Origin: Kalymmatonema hyalinum WJT4-NPBG1
Lineage (GTDB): Bacteria; Cyanobacteriota; Cyanobacteriia; Cyanobacteriales; Nostocaceae
Assembly: GCA_019359075.1 (NCBI GenBank)
Contig: JAHHIB010000008.1
Span: forward strand, 1 to 64,000
Direction: 5' to 3'
Length of the DNA stretch: 64,000 bases
This document shows, piece by piece, positions 53,571 to 61,577 of the stretch (within the stretch, counting starts at the first letter, position 1; each line of letters starts with the position of its first letter). The position numbers and the translations under genes were made by a program. Below the pieces are notes generated by a model, which saw only the letters and a program-made list of their open reading frames with translations, made no database searches and had not been told where the DNA came from.

Positions 53571-53789
53571 ATGCTTGAAATGAAGACAAAACAACCTATG
53601 TTTAGCAAAAATCAGCATGTTTCCTTTATTGGCGGTATGGGAAAAATTTTGAATTGCCAAATAGATTCAGGTATGTGGGCTTATGCCGTTCAGATGGAAA
53701 TGGGACCGCCACCAGAATCCGGTAGGGTAGGTCCGGAGACAACAATTTTGCTGTATGAAACGGAAATTCAAGACGTAATGCATTTATGA
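53571..53789 (+). CDS. Small conserved-looking cytosolic protein
   Basis: The 72-residue product contains HVSFIGGMGKILNCQIDSG, AVQMEMGPPPESGRVGPETT and ILLYETEIQDV. The pattern recalls a short hypothetical protein that I have seen in Nostocales, with no function. It is a compact, charged, beta-rich sequence without cysteines for a metal cluster. AGGTG lies about 8 nt before the ATG. It stands alone; the next gene converges on it. Confidence 0.65.
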   Translation: MLEMKTKQPMFSKNQHVSFIGGMGKILNCQIDSGMWAYAVQMEMGPPPESGRVGPETTILLYETEIQDVMHL

Positions 53790-53819
53790 AATACCCATCC
53801 ATCTCTACTGCCTCTACTG

Positions 53820-54815
53820 TTAAAGATTTGACAAATTATACTGGTAATTAGATAGCCTTGCTTCAACTGCCGGCGTAAGCAACGAAAAGGCAAATTTTGC
53901 AAATATCATATGACTAGTTGTCGTGGGATGTATAACGTCCCAGAATAAGAACTTATCAGTGTAATTTTGAAGATGTTCTAACTGGTCAAGTTGAGAGTCA
54001 GTCACATTCGTAAAACCGAATTTTGTTGGATTGGTGAGGACTTGATTAAATAGTGAATGAACATCGAAAAGAATGATATTTACATCAGAACCTAGACTTA
54101 GAGAGCTAAGTGATTTGGCTAAACCAACGTTATGCTCCCGAGTTAACGCATTGAGGAGGGCGGATTGTTGACTATTCTTGCGTGTAGCAGGTAGTTCTCC
54201 TAAGTCTGGCAAGTTAAGCACCATGATATGTTTAGCGCCTACAGCAGCCAACGATGCGACAGCATCTGATAGATTTTTAATGGGTATGGCAGGTTGAGTC
54301 AAGCCACCGCCTAAGTAATCATTAGCTCCCGCCCATATTATATAAACTGCCTCACAGTCAGCAAGCCTATTGACTGCCTTTAAGTCTCCAATAAAACTGT
54401 TAATTTGCTGCTGCAATCCTGATAGACGTAGTGGATTATTAGGAATCAAGGTATTATCGCTACCTGTATTTGCACCACCAATCGCAAAGTTAGTATTTCT
54501 CCTAGAGGTTAATCCTAGTAATGTTGCAAGGAATTCTATCCATACTGGACCATTAGAAAAGCGTCCTTGAAAGTAGGGTGGTGACGGTGGACGCCCCTCT
54601 CCTAATGCCTTTTGCGTGGTATCGAACGCATTACCGATATCACAGAGGCTGTCACCAAACACATACATATCACTAAAATGACAACGTCCTGTATTTGCTC
54701 TTACAAAAGTTTGGAAGTCGGGTGATAGTTGCTCGTCTGGTGTTAAAGCTGCTGCAAGTAAGTCAGGACTGATATCTCGATAAGAATTGACGACATCAAA
54801 TATGTTGATAATCAT
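53820..54815 (-). CDS. GDSL-family lipase/acylhydrolase
   Basis: The 331-residue product carries block I MYVFGDSLCDIGN (nucleophile Ser), block II FAIGGANTG, block III WAGANDYLGGG, and block V DVIHPTTTSH (Asp and His of the triad). This is the phospholipase/lecithinase/thermolabile-hemolysin type. No signal peptide is evident; about 50 extra residues precede the GDSL block. It hydrolyses esters; the natural substrate is unknown. Confidence 0.87.
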   Translation of the reverse strand: MIINIFDVVNSYRDISPDLLAAALTPDEQLSPDFQTFVRANTGRCHFSDMYVFGDSLCDIGNAFDTTQKALGEGRPPSPPYFQGRFSNGPVWIEFLATLLGLTSRRNTNFAIGGANTGSDNTLIPNNPLRLSGLQQQINSFIGDLKAVNRLADCEAVYIIWAGANDYLGGGLTQPAIPIKNLSDAVASLAAVGAKHIMVLNLPDLGELPATRKNSQQSALLNALTREHNVGLAKSLSSLSLGSDVNIILFDVHSLFNQVLTNPTKFGFTNVTDSQLDQLEHLQNYTDKFLFWDVIHPTTTSHMIFAKFAFSLLTPAVEARLSNYQYNLSNL

Positions 54816-55049
54816 GAGTCAAAATTTTGCTTTACTAGATTGGATTTTGGACAAAAAGAAATAAAGTTTTAGAGTTTAGACAAATTTATCTAAACTTCTT
54901 CCACTACATATTTGATATATGTAGCTGAAATTGACTTCTGCACTCATAAGGACTCAGCGAAGGTCAATTGCTCTTATTCTCTGTAAGCAACTGATGGCTA
55001 TCAATACAGATAAAGTCTGGAAAGCTCAGGTAAAGTTATGATAAAGCAG

Positions 55050-55385
55050 CTCTTCCGCGAAACCTTCCACGTAGTCCGCTTAAGGAACATTTTGCTGCGC
55101 CCGTTTCAGGGATAAGGTCGAGGCATCTACCCCTGTTAAATTTTGTGAAACTTTTACCAAAAATTGCGTTGCTTGACCACTAAGGAAACATAAATTTAGA
55201 ACTTTGGTGTCTGCATGAATTGTTAAGCCAAGCATTGCCAATTGCCTCAAACGCGCTTCACCACGCACACCCAGAGCCGCCAGACGCGATATGCCATCAT
55301 ACAGGCACTGGTAGCGGTAACTCCAATGCCTTAAAATTGTAGCCACAAGGTGTTTCCTTGTCGTTAATTTTGGATATTTATTCAA
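55050..55385 (-). pseudogene. N-terminal remnant of a SAM methyltransferase
   Basis: The frame reads YDGISRLAALGVRGEARLRQL, VLNLCFLSGQATQFLVK and RAQQNVP, then TAA. After the stop it continues in the same frame, ADYVEGFAEE, as the family would (CAA to TAA mutation), and then decays. Motif I is also damaged: LNLCFLSGQ where DLCCGSGQ is expected. The gene is non-functional. It diverges from hemH. Confidence 0.8.
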
Positions 55386-55440
55386 GATATATTGTTAACA
55401 TTAGTAAAAAACCTGAAAAATTGCGGGGATTGTAACTGCT

Positions 55441-56604
55441 ATGGGTCGCGTAGGCGTCTTATTACTCAATCTCGGTGGTCCCGACAAATTAGAGGACGTC
55501 GGACCCTTTCTGTTCAACCTGTTTTCCGATCCAGAAATTATTCGCCTACCCTTTCGTTGGTTGCAAAAACCCTTAGCTTGGTTTATTGCCTCAAGGCGCA
55601 CCAGTAAATCCCAAGAGAACTACAAGCAAATAGGGGGCGGTTCGCCGTTGCGACGCATTACCGAAGCTCAAGGAGAAGCGTTGAGAGAACAGCTGGGTGC
55701 CTTGGGGCAAGAAGCTAATATCTACGTTGGAATGCGTTACTGGCATCCCTACACCGAAGAGGCGATCGCCAAAATTACCCAAGACAACATCGAACGTCTT
55801 GTGATATTACCGCTGTATCCCCAGTTTTCCATCAGTACTAGTGGTTCCAGCTTCCGGCTTTTAGAAAGACTTTGGCAAGAAAACCCAAAACTTCAGGTTA
55901 TTGATTACACCGTCATTGACTCCTGGTACAAACAACCAGGCTACCTCCAAGCAATGGCGGATCTGATAGCCCAGGAACTAGACCAGTGTCCCAATCCCAA
56001 CGAGGTTCATGTCTTCTTCAGTGCTCATGGCGTTCCTAAGAGCTATGTTGAAGAAGCAGGCGACCCCTATCAGCAAGAGATTGAGGAATGCACCTATTTG
56101 ATTATGCAAACCCTCAATCGACCGAATCCCCATATTTTAGCTTACCAAAGTCGCGTGGGTCCAGTGGAATGGCTACAACCTTACACAGAGGATGCTATTC
56201 CAGAACTAGCGGAAAAAGGCGTCAAAGATTTGGTCGTTGTGCCCATCAGTTTTGTCTCGGAACATATTGAGACACTGCAAGAAATTGACATTGAGTATCG
56301 CGAAGTCGCAGAACAAGCCGGAATTCACAACTTCCGCCGCGTACCCGCCCTTAATACTCATCCGGTGTTTGTCAAAGCGCTAGCAGACTTGGTGCTCGAT
56401 GCGTTGAAATCCCCCAGTTTAAAGCTGTCGCAAGTCAGCCAAATGAAGAAAAAGGTCAAAATCTACCCGCCAGAGCGTTGGGAGTGGGGTTTGACTACAA
56501 GTGCAGAAGTTTGGAATGGTCGTATTGCTATGCTTGGTTTCATAGCATTGATTATCGAACTGATTACAGGTCACGGTCTGCTGCACATGGTTGGGCTTTT
56601 GTAG
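55441..56604 (+). CDS. hemH: Ferrochelatase with a C-terminal chlorophyll-binding-like helix
   Basis: The 387-residue product begins [20 protein letters not shown] and carries the ferrochelatase landmarks: [43 protein letters not shown] (catalytic His) and [14 protein letters not shown]. It inserts Fe2+ into protoporphyrin IX to give heme. The last 40 residues are the cyanobacterial HLIP-like extension ([19 protein letters not shown]), with the chlorophyll a/b-binding motif. A complete housekeeping gene. Confidence 0.97.
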   Translation: MGRVGVLLLNLGGPDKLEDVGPFLFNLFSDPEIIRLPFRWLQKPLAWFIASRRTSKSQENYKQIGGGSPLRRITEAQGEALREQLGALGQEANIYVGMRYWHPYTEEAIAKITQDNIERLVILPLYPQFSISTSGSSFRLLERLWQENPKLQVIDYTVIDSWYKQPGYLQAMADLIAQELDQCPNPNEVHVFFSAHGVPKSYVEEAGDPYQQEIEECTYLIMQTLNRPNPHILAYQSRVGPVEWLQPYTEDAIPELAEKGVKDLVVVPISFVSEHIETLQEIDIEYREVAEQAGIHNFRRVPALNTHPVFVKALADLVLDALKSPSLKLSQVSQMKKKVKIYPPERWEWGLTTSAEVWNGRIAMLGFIALIIELITGHGLLHMVGLL

Positions 56605-56675
56605 TCAAGTCTTTATGCAATAATTCGTAATTCGTCATTAAGTTAGTAATGACGAGTTAAGAATTGTTAAAATTT

Positions 56676-57134
56676 ATGTGGTATAAACACAACTCTATTT
56701 TTATATTGCTTCTGTTCCTCAGTAGCTTGACAATATTTTATTTGTGGTTTCCTGTGGATGATTCTAATTGCAACACAAAAGTAGTTCTTAGACCAAAATT
56801 AGGAAAATACGATGTGTATGCTACCAAGGTCGTTGTTCAGCCCTGGCGTGGTGAACATCATGTTTATGGAATCTTTATGGTTCCAGATAAATATAAGGAA
56901 TCCCCATTTTTTGTCTTAACAGTAAAAGGTGCTGGCAGCTACTGTGAAAAGCCATTTGGCACGTTACAAGAAGTTGATGGGATTTTTGCTGAGCCAGGTA
57001 CGCATTTAATAAGAGACTACATTAGGACTCGAACTGCTCTGCGATTAATTTTCCAAGGTTTGTACAACCAATTAAAAAATCCACAAAACTGGACACTGAC
57101 TTACCCGCGTAACATTGCTCCTGACAAAACTTGA
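56676..57134 (+). CDS. Hypothetical secreted or membrane-anchored protein
   Basis: Not recognised. ATG 56676 gives 152 residues with one N-terminal hydrophobic helix (about 5-25). The mature part is beta-rich with two cysteines (SNCNTK, GSYCEK) that could form a disulfide. It has no partner gene and no good ribosome-binding site. It follows hemH by about 70 bp and may be read from the same transcript. Confidence 0.5.
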   Translation: MWYKHNSIFILLLFLSSLTIFYLWFPVDDSNCNTKVVLRPKLGKYDVYATKVVVQPWRGEHHVYGIFMVPDKYKESPFFVLTVKGAGSYCEKPFGTLQEVDGIFAEPGTHLIRDYIRTRTALRLIFQGLYNQLKNPQNWTLTYPRNIAPDKT

Positions 57135-57656
57135 GGGGTATATCATGTCCCGATGAACACTTATAAAAAACAAAGAACCTCGAGAGCTTCCCTTCCCCTC
57201 TCCGATGCCTTCTATGCATTGCCCGGATCTTTCTTAACATTGCTGTAAGTTAGGCAAAACTCTTTAACTAATTCGGCGAAATTCTCCATCCTCGTATGAG
57301 GTGGGGATGGATAGCCGGGAAATTGTTCGGGCATCCTTTATGGATGTGCGAACAATTTCCAAGTTCTAGTTTTTTGCCAGCACTTAAAGCCACCAAGGTT
57401 GATATCATTGCTGCATTGCGGAGTGAATAAAGCCGCTTGTTTATTGCGCCGTTTTAACTTATAGACAATCACATCTTCGCCTCTTTGTTAAAACCCCTTT
57501 TTGAGGGAAAAATAGACAAATAGCTAAATAGCTAGAGCCTTTTACCAGATACAAACTAGGAAGCGTTCACGATATATGCAATAAAAAATTTAGCTTTTTT
57601 CCTGCCTTAGTTATATTTTTAGATGGTCGCTAGCGGAAGGCAGTATAACTTCAAGG
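57135..57656. repeat. Intergenic region with a long perfect hairpin (57318-57360)
   Basis: GGAAATTGTTCG (57318-57329) pairs fully with CGAACAATTTCC (57349-57360). Inside, CATCC (57332-57336) pairs with GGATG (57342-57346), giving a stem of about 17 bp in two parts. A T-run follows at about 57369-57374, so it could terminate the gene that ends at 57134. It could equally be a MITE-like or small-RNA structure. The rest of the 522 bp shows no gene. Confidence 0.55.
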
Positions 57657-58718
57657 CTAGTTACTGGCAACCTTACAAATCACCATGATATGTGATAAGT
57701 ATTTATTAGTACTATAGTGGACAAGTTGTAGTCCAGCTCGTTCTATTTCTTGCAGAAGTTCAGGTATTTCGTACTTATGATGTCTCCAAATAGTTATCTC
57801 TTCACCTTCAGATATTTCAATATTCTTATCTATTTCCATAAAATTGAAATTTATAGTATAGCCCTGACGGAGTTTCATATTCGCGACTACACTATCTGTT
57901 TCTAAATCATACTTTCTCACAAGTTCACAATCTTGCGACCTAATCCCAATCTTGTTTTTAATCCATGCATAGATTTGTTCTGCATGATACTTGCAGCCAC
58001 CTCTCACTGTTCCATCCCATTGAGAGTTAGAACCAATTTCGTTAGTGAACACCAGAAAATCATTCTTCCCCATGCTGTCTCTAAAGTTTTTGAATACTCC
58101 ATTTCTATTTTGATGATTGCCAATTGTCACACCTAAGTGTAAAAATATTTTCGCTGTATCCTCAGTTTCAAGGCTAGCCTGATTTTTTAACCAATTTTTT
58201 GGTATACAACGATTTTCTATGTCAAGTGTATAACTTTTATACTCTATTAGTGGAAACCACTTCCTAAAATTTTTACTGGATAAATTCAGTAATTCTTCGC
58301 TAATATCTAACGCAATATATTTATTAATTTTACCTAATTGATTAAGTCTACCAATGAATCCTTTGATAGGATATGAATTTCCTGCTCCTACATCTACGAT
58401 AGTAACTTTCTCACAATTTTGATGATTGCCATTAATGTATTCAAAATTCTTTTTTAAAAGGTCAATTTCTACATTTGATGTCCGATACCATCTAGGAATA
58501 ATATATTTTTGATAAAAATCATCCCAAATTTTTGCGCCTCTACCTTTGTAAGAATACTTTAAAGGTATTTCTCGTCTGACTTCTAATGCATGAATTATCC
58601 CTAAAAGTTCTTCTTCAGAAAAAATAGAGTAGAAATCAGAACTTGGCTTTGCTGTGCGACTGATAGGAGTTTGACTCTTTAAGGGAACTTGTGAATTACT
58701 ATGAAAATTTTTAGCCAT
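57657..58718 (-). CDS. Histidine-specific-type SAM methyltransferase (EgtD-like)
   Basis: The 353-residue product carries TIVDVGAGNSYPIKGF (motif I), YIALDISEELLNL, FLHLGVTIGNHQN and LVFTNEIGSN. This is the Methyltransf_33/EgtD domain that in ergothioneine synthesis trimethylates histidine. No egtB-like sulfoxide synthase lies nearby, so the substrate may differ. The base composition is more AT-rich than that of its neighbours (visible in Lys/Asn/Ile use), which hints at transfer. It stands alone. Confidence 0.75.
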   Translation of the reverse strand: MAKNFHSNSQVPLKSQTPISRTAKPSSDFYSIFSEEELLGIIHALEVRREIPLKYSYKGRGAKIWDDFYQKYIIPRWYRTSNVEIDLLKKNFEYINGNHQNCEKVTIVDVGAGNSYPIKGFIGRLNQLGKINKYIALDISEELLNLSSKNFRKWFPLIEYKSYTLDIENRCIPKNWLKNQASLETEDTAKIFLHLGVTIGNHQNRNGVFKNFRDSMGKNDFLVFTNEIGSNSQWDGTVRGGCKYHAEQIYAWIKNKIGIRSQDCELVRKYDLETDSVVANMKLRQGYTINFNFMEIDKNIEISEGEEITIWRHHKYEIPELLQEIERAGLQLVHYSTNKYLSHIMVICKVASN

Positions 58719-58774
58719 TGTTCTTGTTATAACGGTGAAATACAGAAGTTACGCATAAAAATTACTGCTTTCTA

Positions 58775-58943
58775 ATACCAAGTTGCAGTCATACAGACAA
58801 GTTGTCATGCTGAGCGTAACGAAGCGTGAAGCGTAAGCGCAAAGCGCACACTTCGTGAACGCGCAGCGTGTCCCTTTGGGACTCAGCATCTCGCGAGATT
58901 CTTCCCTTCGGTCAGAATGACATATTTGAACGCAACTTGGTAT
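58775..58943. repeat. MITE-like element with terminal inverted repeats
   Basis: ATACCAAGTTGC (58775-58786) and GCAACTTGGTAT (58932-58943) are perfect 12-bp inverted ends. The interior carries TGTCATGCTGAGCG and CGGTCAGAATGACA, a pair I recognise from widespread short repeats in cyanobacterial genomes. The right end reaches into the hydrolase coding region. Confidence 0.8.
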
Positions 58944-59871
58944 AAGACATTGGCAATGTGCTTTTAGAGTGAAACACATTGAGAAATCTTAAGTAATTCG
59001 CAGTTGCCTCCTCTGAATTTTCTATTAGCAGCAGATGTCCTGCCTTTGGTAATCGGATCACTTGGCTTCCGGGAATACAGCGTTGCAGCCGAGAAGCTCC
59101 ACGAATGTCGTAGATCTTGTCTTCTGTGCCCCAGATAGCAAGCGTCGGAAGCTGAGTTGCTCGCCCCTGACAGAGAACGTCATCGTACAGGTTCACGATG
59201 TCCCAAACCTGTTGATAGTGACGGTTACGAGTGATGTAGTCGTTCACTCTCTCTGTTTTAACAGAATCAGGAATGGTGGGAGGCGTGACAAACAGCAGGC
59301 TAATTTCCAGGTCAAACTGTTCTTTGGTGGTTGGAATAAAGGGGTTTATGCCGTCAAAGATGGAATTTCTGACGCTCGAAGCCCAATCAATCACACCTAA
59401 AGGTGAACCGATAAAAGCAAGGCTACGCAACTGTTCCGGGTAACGCTGGCTGTAAAGGGTGGCGATCGCTCCCCCCATCGAACTCCCTGCCATATCAAAG
59501 GAGCGAATTCCTAATTGATTCGTGAACTGGTGCAGCAGTGCAACCTGATTCTCCAGGGCATAGTCCCTCGTTGCGACAAGAGTGCTGTTGCCGTAGCCTG
59601 GTAAGTCGGGAGCGATCGCCCGATAGCCCGCAAGAGACAACTGACACATCATACTGTTCCACTGCTCTTTGTCTGCAAATAGTCCATGCAGCAGTAAGAT
59701 CGGTTGTCCGGCGCCGACCTGGTTGTAGGACAACGTTCCATTGCTAATAGGGGCGGAATGGGTGGCGATGGCGCAGCCTGAAGCAGACGCTGGGCTATTC
59801 ACAGCAGCGTAACCCACCAATCTACATAGCACCAGAATGACGAAGATCAGCTGGAGGATGAGTTTTTTCAT
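58912..59871 (-). CDS. Alpha/beta hydrolase, secreted; C-terminus supplied by a MITE
   Basis: The 319-residue product has a signal peptide (about 1-28), the oxyanion loop LLLHGLFADK, the nucleophile elbow AGSSMGGA, an acid in WGTEDKIYDI and the catalytic His in AGHLLLIE. The natural domain ends near LRFLNVFHS. The last residues (SYTKLRSNMSF) and the TGA are encoded by the right end of the MITE at 58775-58943. The catalytic core is intact. Substrate unknown. Confidence 0.85.
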   Translation of the reverse strand: MKKLILQLIFVILVLCRLVGYAAVNSPASASGCAIATHSAPISNGTLSYNQVGAGQPILLLHGLFADKEQWNSMMCQLSLAGYRAIAPDLPGYGNSTLVATRDYALENQVALLHQFTNQLGIRSFDMAGSSMGGAIATLYSQRYPEQLRSLAFIGSPLGVIDWASSVRNSIFDGINPFIPTTKEQFDLEISLLFVTPPTIPDSVKTERVNDYITRNRHYQQVWDIVNLYDDVLCQGRATQLPTLAIWGTEDKIYDIRGASRLQRCIPGSQVIRLPKAGHLLLIENSEEATANYLRFLNVFHSKSTLPMSYTKLRSNMSF

Positions 59872-59918
59872 GCTTATTTTTTAGGGTTGTGTTGCAAAAA
59901 CTATTCAATTCAATAATG

Positions 59919-60160
59919 TTATAAACAAGCTGTGACAAACCTACTAACTAAAACTTTTGCCGTCCACAGTAGTTGAGATATGAGCTTTTCTACAATGGCA
60001 ATACTCATCTGCATATCGTCAGTACCGCCACCTGATCCGATTTTGTGGCGGGGATGCTCTACGTATGCACCCAAGTCCGTGTAAACTACCATCTTGCTAG
60101 CATACAAACAAGGCTGCACTGTAAGCATCGCCAACCGCCAATAGCAGCATAATCAGTGTA
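59919..60160 (-). pseudogene. N-terminal remnant of an ADP-ribosylglycohydrolase-type gene
   Basis: Two frames together read LLAVGDAYSAA, then YVEHPRHKIGSGGGTDDMQMSIA. This is the start of an ADP-ribosylglycohydrolase (AIGDAYG and TDDTQMSLA in intact relatives, the TDD binding Mg2+). There is a frame slip between them. The protein stops after VTACL; the remaining two thirds of the gene are absent. Confidence 0.65.
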
Positions 60161-60186
60161 GTATTTAGTAGTATAAAACGAGTGTA

Positions 60187-60759
60187 CTACTGTTCTACAT
60201 TTGAATAAAACTGGTTCAACAACGGACGAGCTAGGAAAAAGCTAGAAATTGATTTAGCATCTACAGGCTCTCCTTCCAGAATAGATTTTTCCAGTTGTTC
60301 TGGAGTGAAAAACACTGTTTCTAAATCCTCGTCATCATCTTGTACTGGTGGTTTCTCCAGCTTTTCCAAATCTTGTGCTAAATAAGCATAGATGATTTCG
60401 TCAGAATACCCCGGAGCGAGGAAAAACTCTCCTAGTTTTTGCCACTTCTGGGCGCGGTAGCCAGTTTCTTCCTCTATTTCACGCTGAATGGTCTCTAGGG
60501 GCTCTTCGTTTGGTTCTAATGTACCAGCAGGAAACTCTAACACCCTTCCCTGAACCGCGAAACGATACTGGCGCACGAGTATCAGTTTACCTTCTGAAGT
60601 GACGGGTATAGCTAGAGCGCCACCTGGATGACGAATGCATTCCCAGTCTCCCTCTACGTTGTTAGGTAAACGTAAGCGATTGACCTCAAAATTAAATTTG
60701 CGCCCTTTATAGTACAAGCGCTCTTTTAGCAGCTGGGGTAATTCTCTACCTAATGGCAT
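60187..60759 (-). CDS. Nudix hydrolase, ADP-ribose pyrophosphatase-like
   Basis: The 190-residue product carries the Nudix box: FPAGTLEPNEEPLETIQREI and then EEETGYRA, matching GX5EX7REUXEEXGU, followed by GEFFLAPGYSDE. ADP-ribose pyrophosphatases split ADP-ribose to AMP and ribose-5-phosphate. Next to it lies a dead ADP-ribosylglycohydrolase, whose product would be ADP-ribose, so the pair was perhaps once functionally linked. FolK is divided from it by a spacer of about 70 bp. Confidence 0.88.
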   Translation of the reverse strand: MPLGRELPQLLKERLYYKGRKFNFEVNRLRLPNNVEGDWECIRHPGGALAIPVTSEGKLILVRQYRFAVQGRVLEFPAGTLEPNEEPLETIQREIEEETGYRAQKWQKLGEFFLAPGYSDEIIYAYLAQDLEKLEKPPVQDDDEDLETVFFTPEQLEKSILEGEPVDAKSISSFFLARPLLNQFYSNVEQ

Positions 60760-60831
60760 AATCGAATTCCATTGTTTAAAAAAACACAGAGTAACACTTT
60801 CGGAGGATGTAAAAATCAGCGTTGTCTGTAT

Positions 60832-61335
60832 TTATGGTTGGTCAAATGAGTTGTCCACCAATCGGTGTACTTCAGAACAGTCTACTGCTTTAACCAACTG
60901 TTTAATAGCACACCCGGAAATTGGTTCTACCCAATCTGGAGCAATTTCTGCAAGTGGTACCAACACAAACGCTCGCTCCCGCATTCTGGGATGAGGAAGC
61001 TGTAAGTTTGGTGTATTTAAAATTAAGCCATCATATAACAACAAATCTAAATCTAGGGTGCGTGGTTCCCAACGTTGTTGTCGTACGCGTCCAAATTTAT
61101 TTTCAATTTGTAACAAAGTTGTTAACAGCAACTGTGGTAATATTTCCACTCGCAGTATTGCAGCGCCATTTATGTAATCTGGTTGTGGTGGTCCCACGGC
61201 TTTAGTTTTGTACCAACTCGATTTGCCTTCTAAGAGAATTCCCGGAGTTTGGGCTAAAGTTTCGATAGCGGCTTCCAAGATGGCAAGAGAATCACCAAGA
61301 TTACTCCCAAGAGCAATTGCACTACGAACATTCAT
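60832..61335 (-). CDS. folK: 6-hydroxymethyl-7,8-dihydropterin pyrophosphokinase
   Basis: ATG 61335 starts the family text directly (RSAIALGSNLGDSLAIL); an in-frame extension to 61431 has no family match. The 167-residue product carries the HPPK signatures NKFGRVRQQRWEPRTLDLDL (Mg2+-binding Asp pair in LDLD) and LPHPRMRERAFVLVPLAEI. It transfers pyrophosphate from ATP to the pterin in folate synthesis. Downstream of it lies the Nudix gene. Confidence 0.95.
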   Translation of the reverse strand: MNVRSAIALGSNLGDSLAILEAAIETLAQTPGILLEGKSSWYKTKAVGPPQPDYINGAAILRVEILPQLLLTTLLQIENKFGRVRQQRWEPRTLDLDLLLYDGLILNTPNLQLPHPRMRERAFVLVPLAEIAPDWVEPISGCAIKQLVKAVDCSEVHRLVDNSFDQP

Positions 61336-61577
61336 TAAGCAACGTGTTTTGCTTTTTTGTTTCAAATTCTTTCTACAGTAGTATTGCTTGATGCAATAAT
61401 CAAATATAATTTTGTATAAAGAATAACGCAAAATTAGAATAAAATTTTGCCAAAAGGAATATATTTAATTAATCATGAAGTGATATACTATCACGAATGT
61501 GGCGCACTAATCTAAAAACTCTAAAAACTTTCTTTTTATGGCGGTTAGATTGCAACTGCTTGAAGTGAGGAATTGAC

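Noticed and set aside
58749-58979. Minus-strand ORF within the MITE
   Set aside because: It is translation of the repeat, with no start signal or family pattern.
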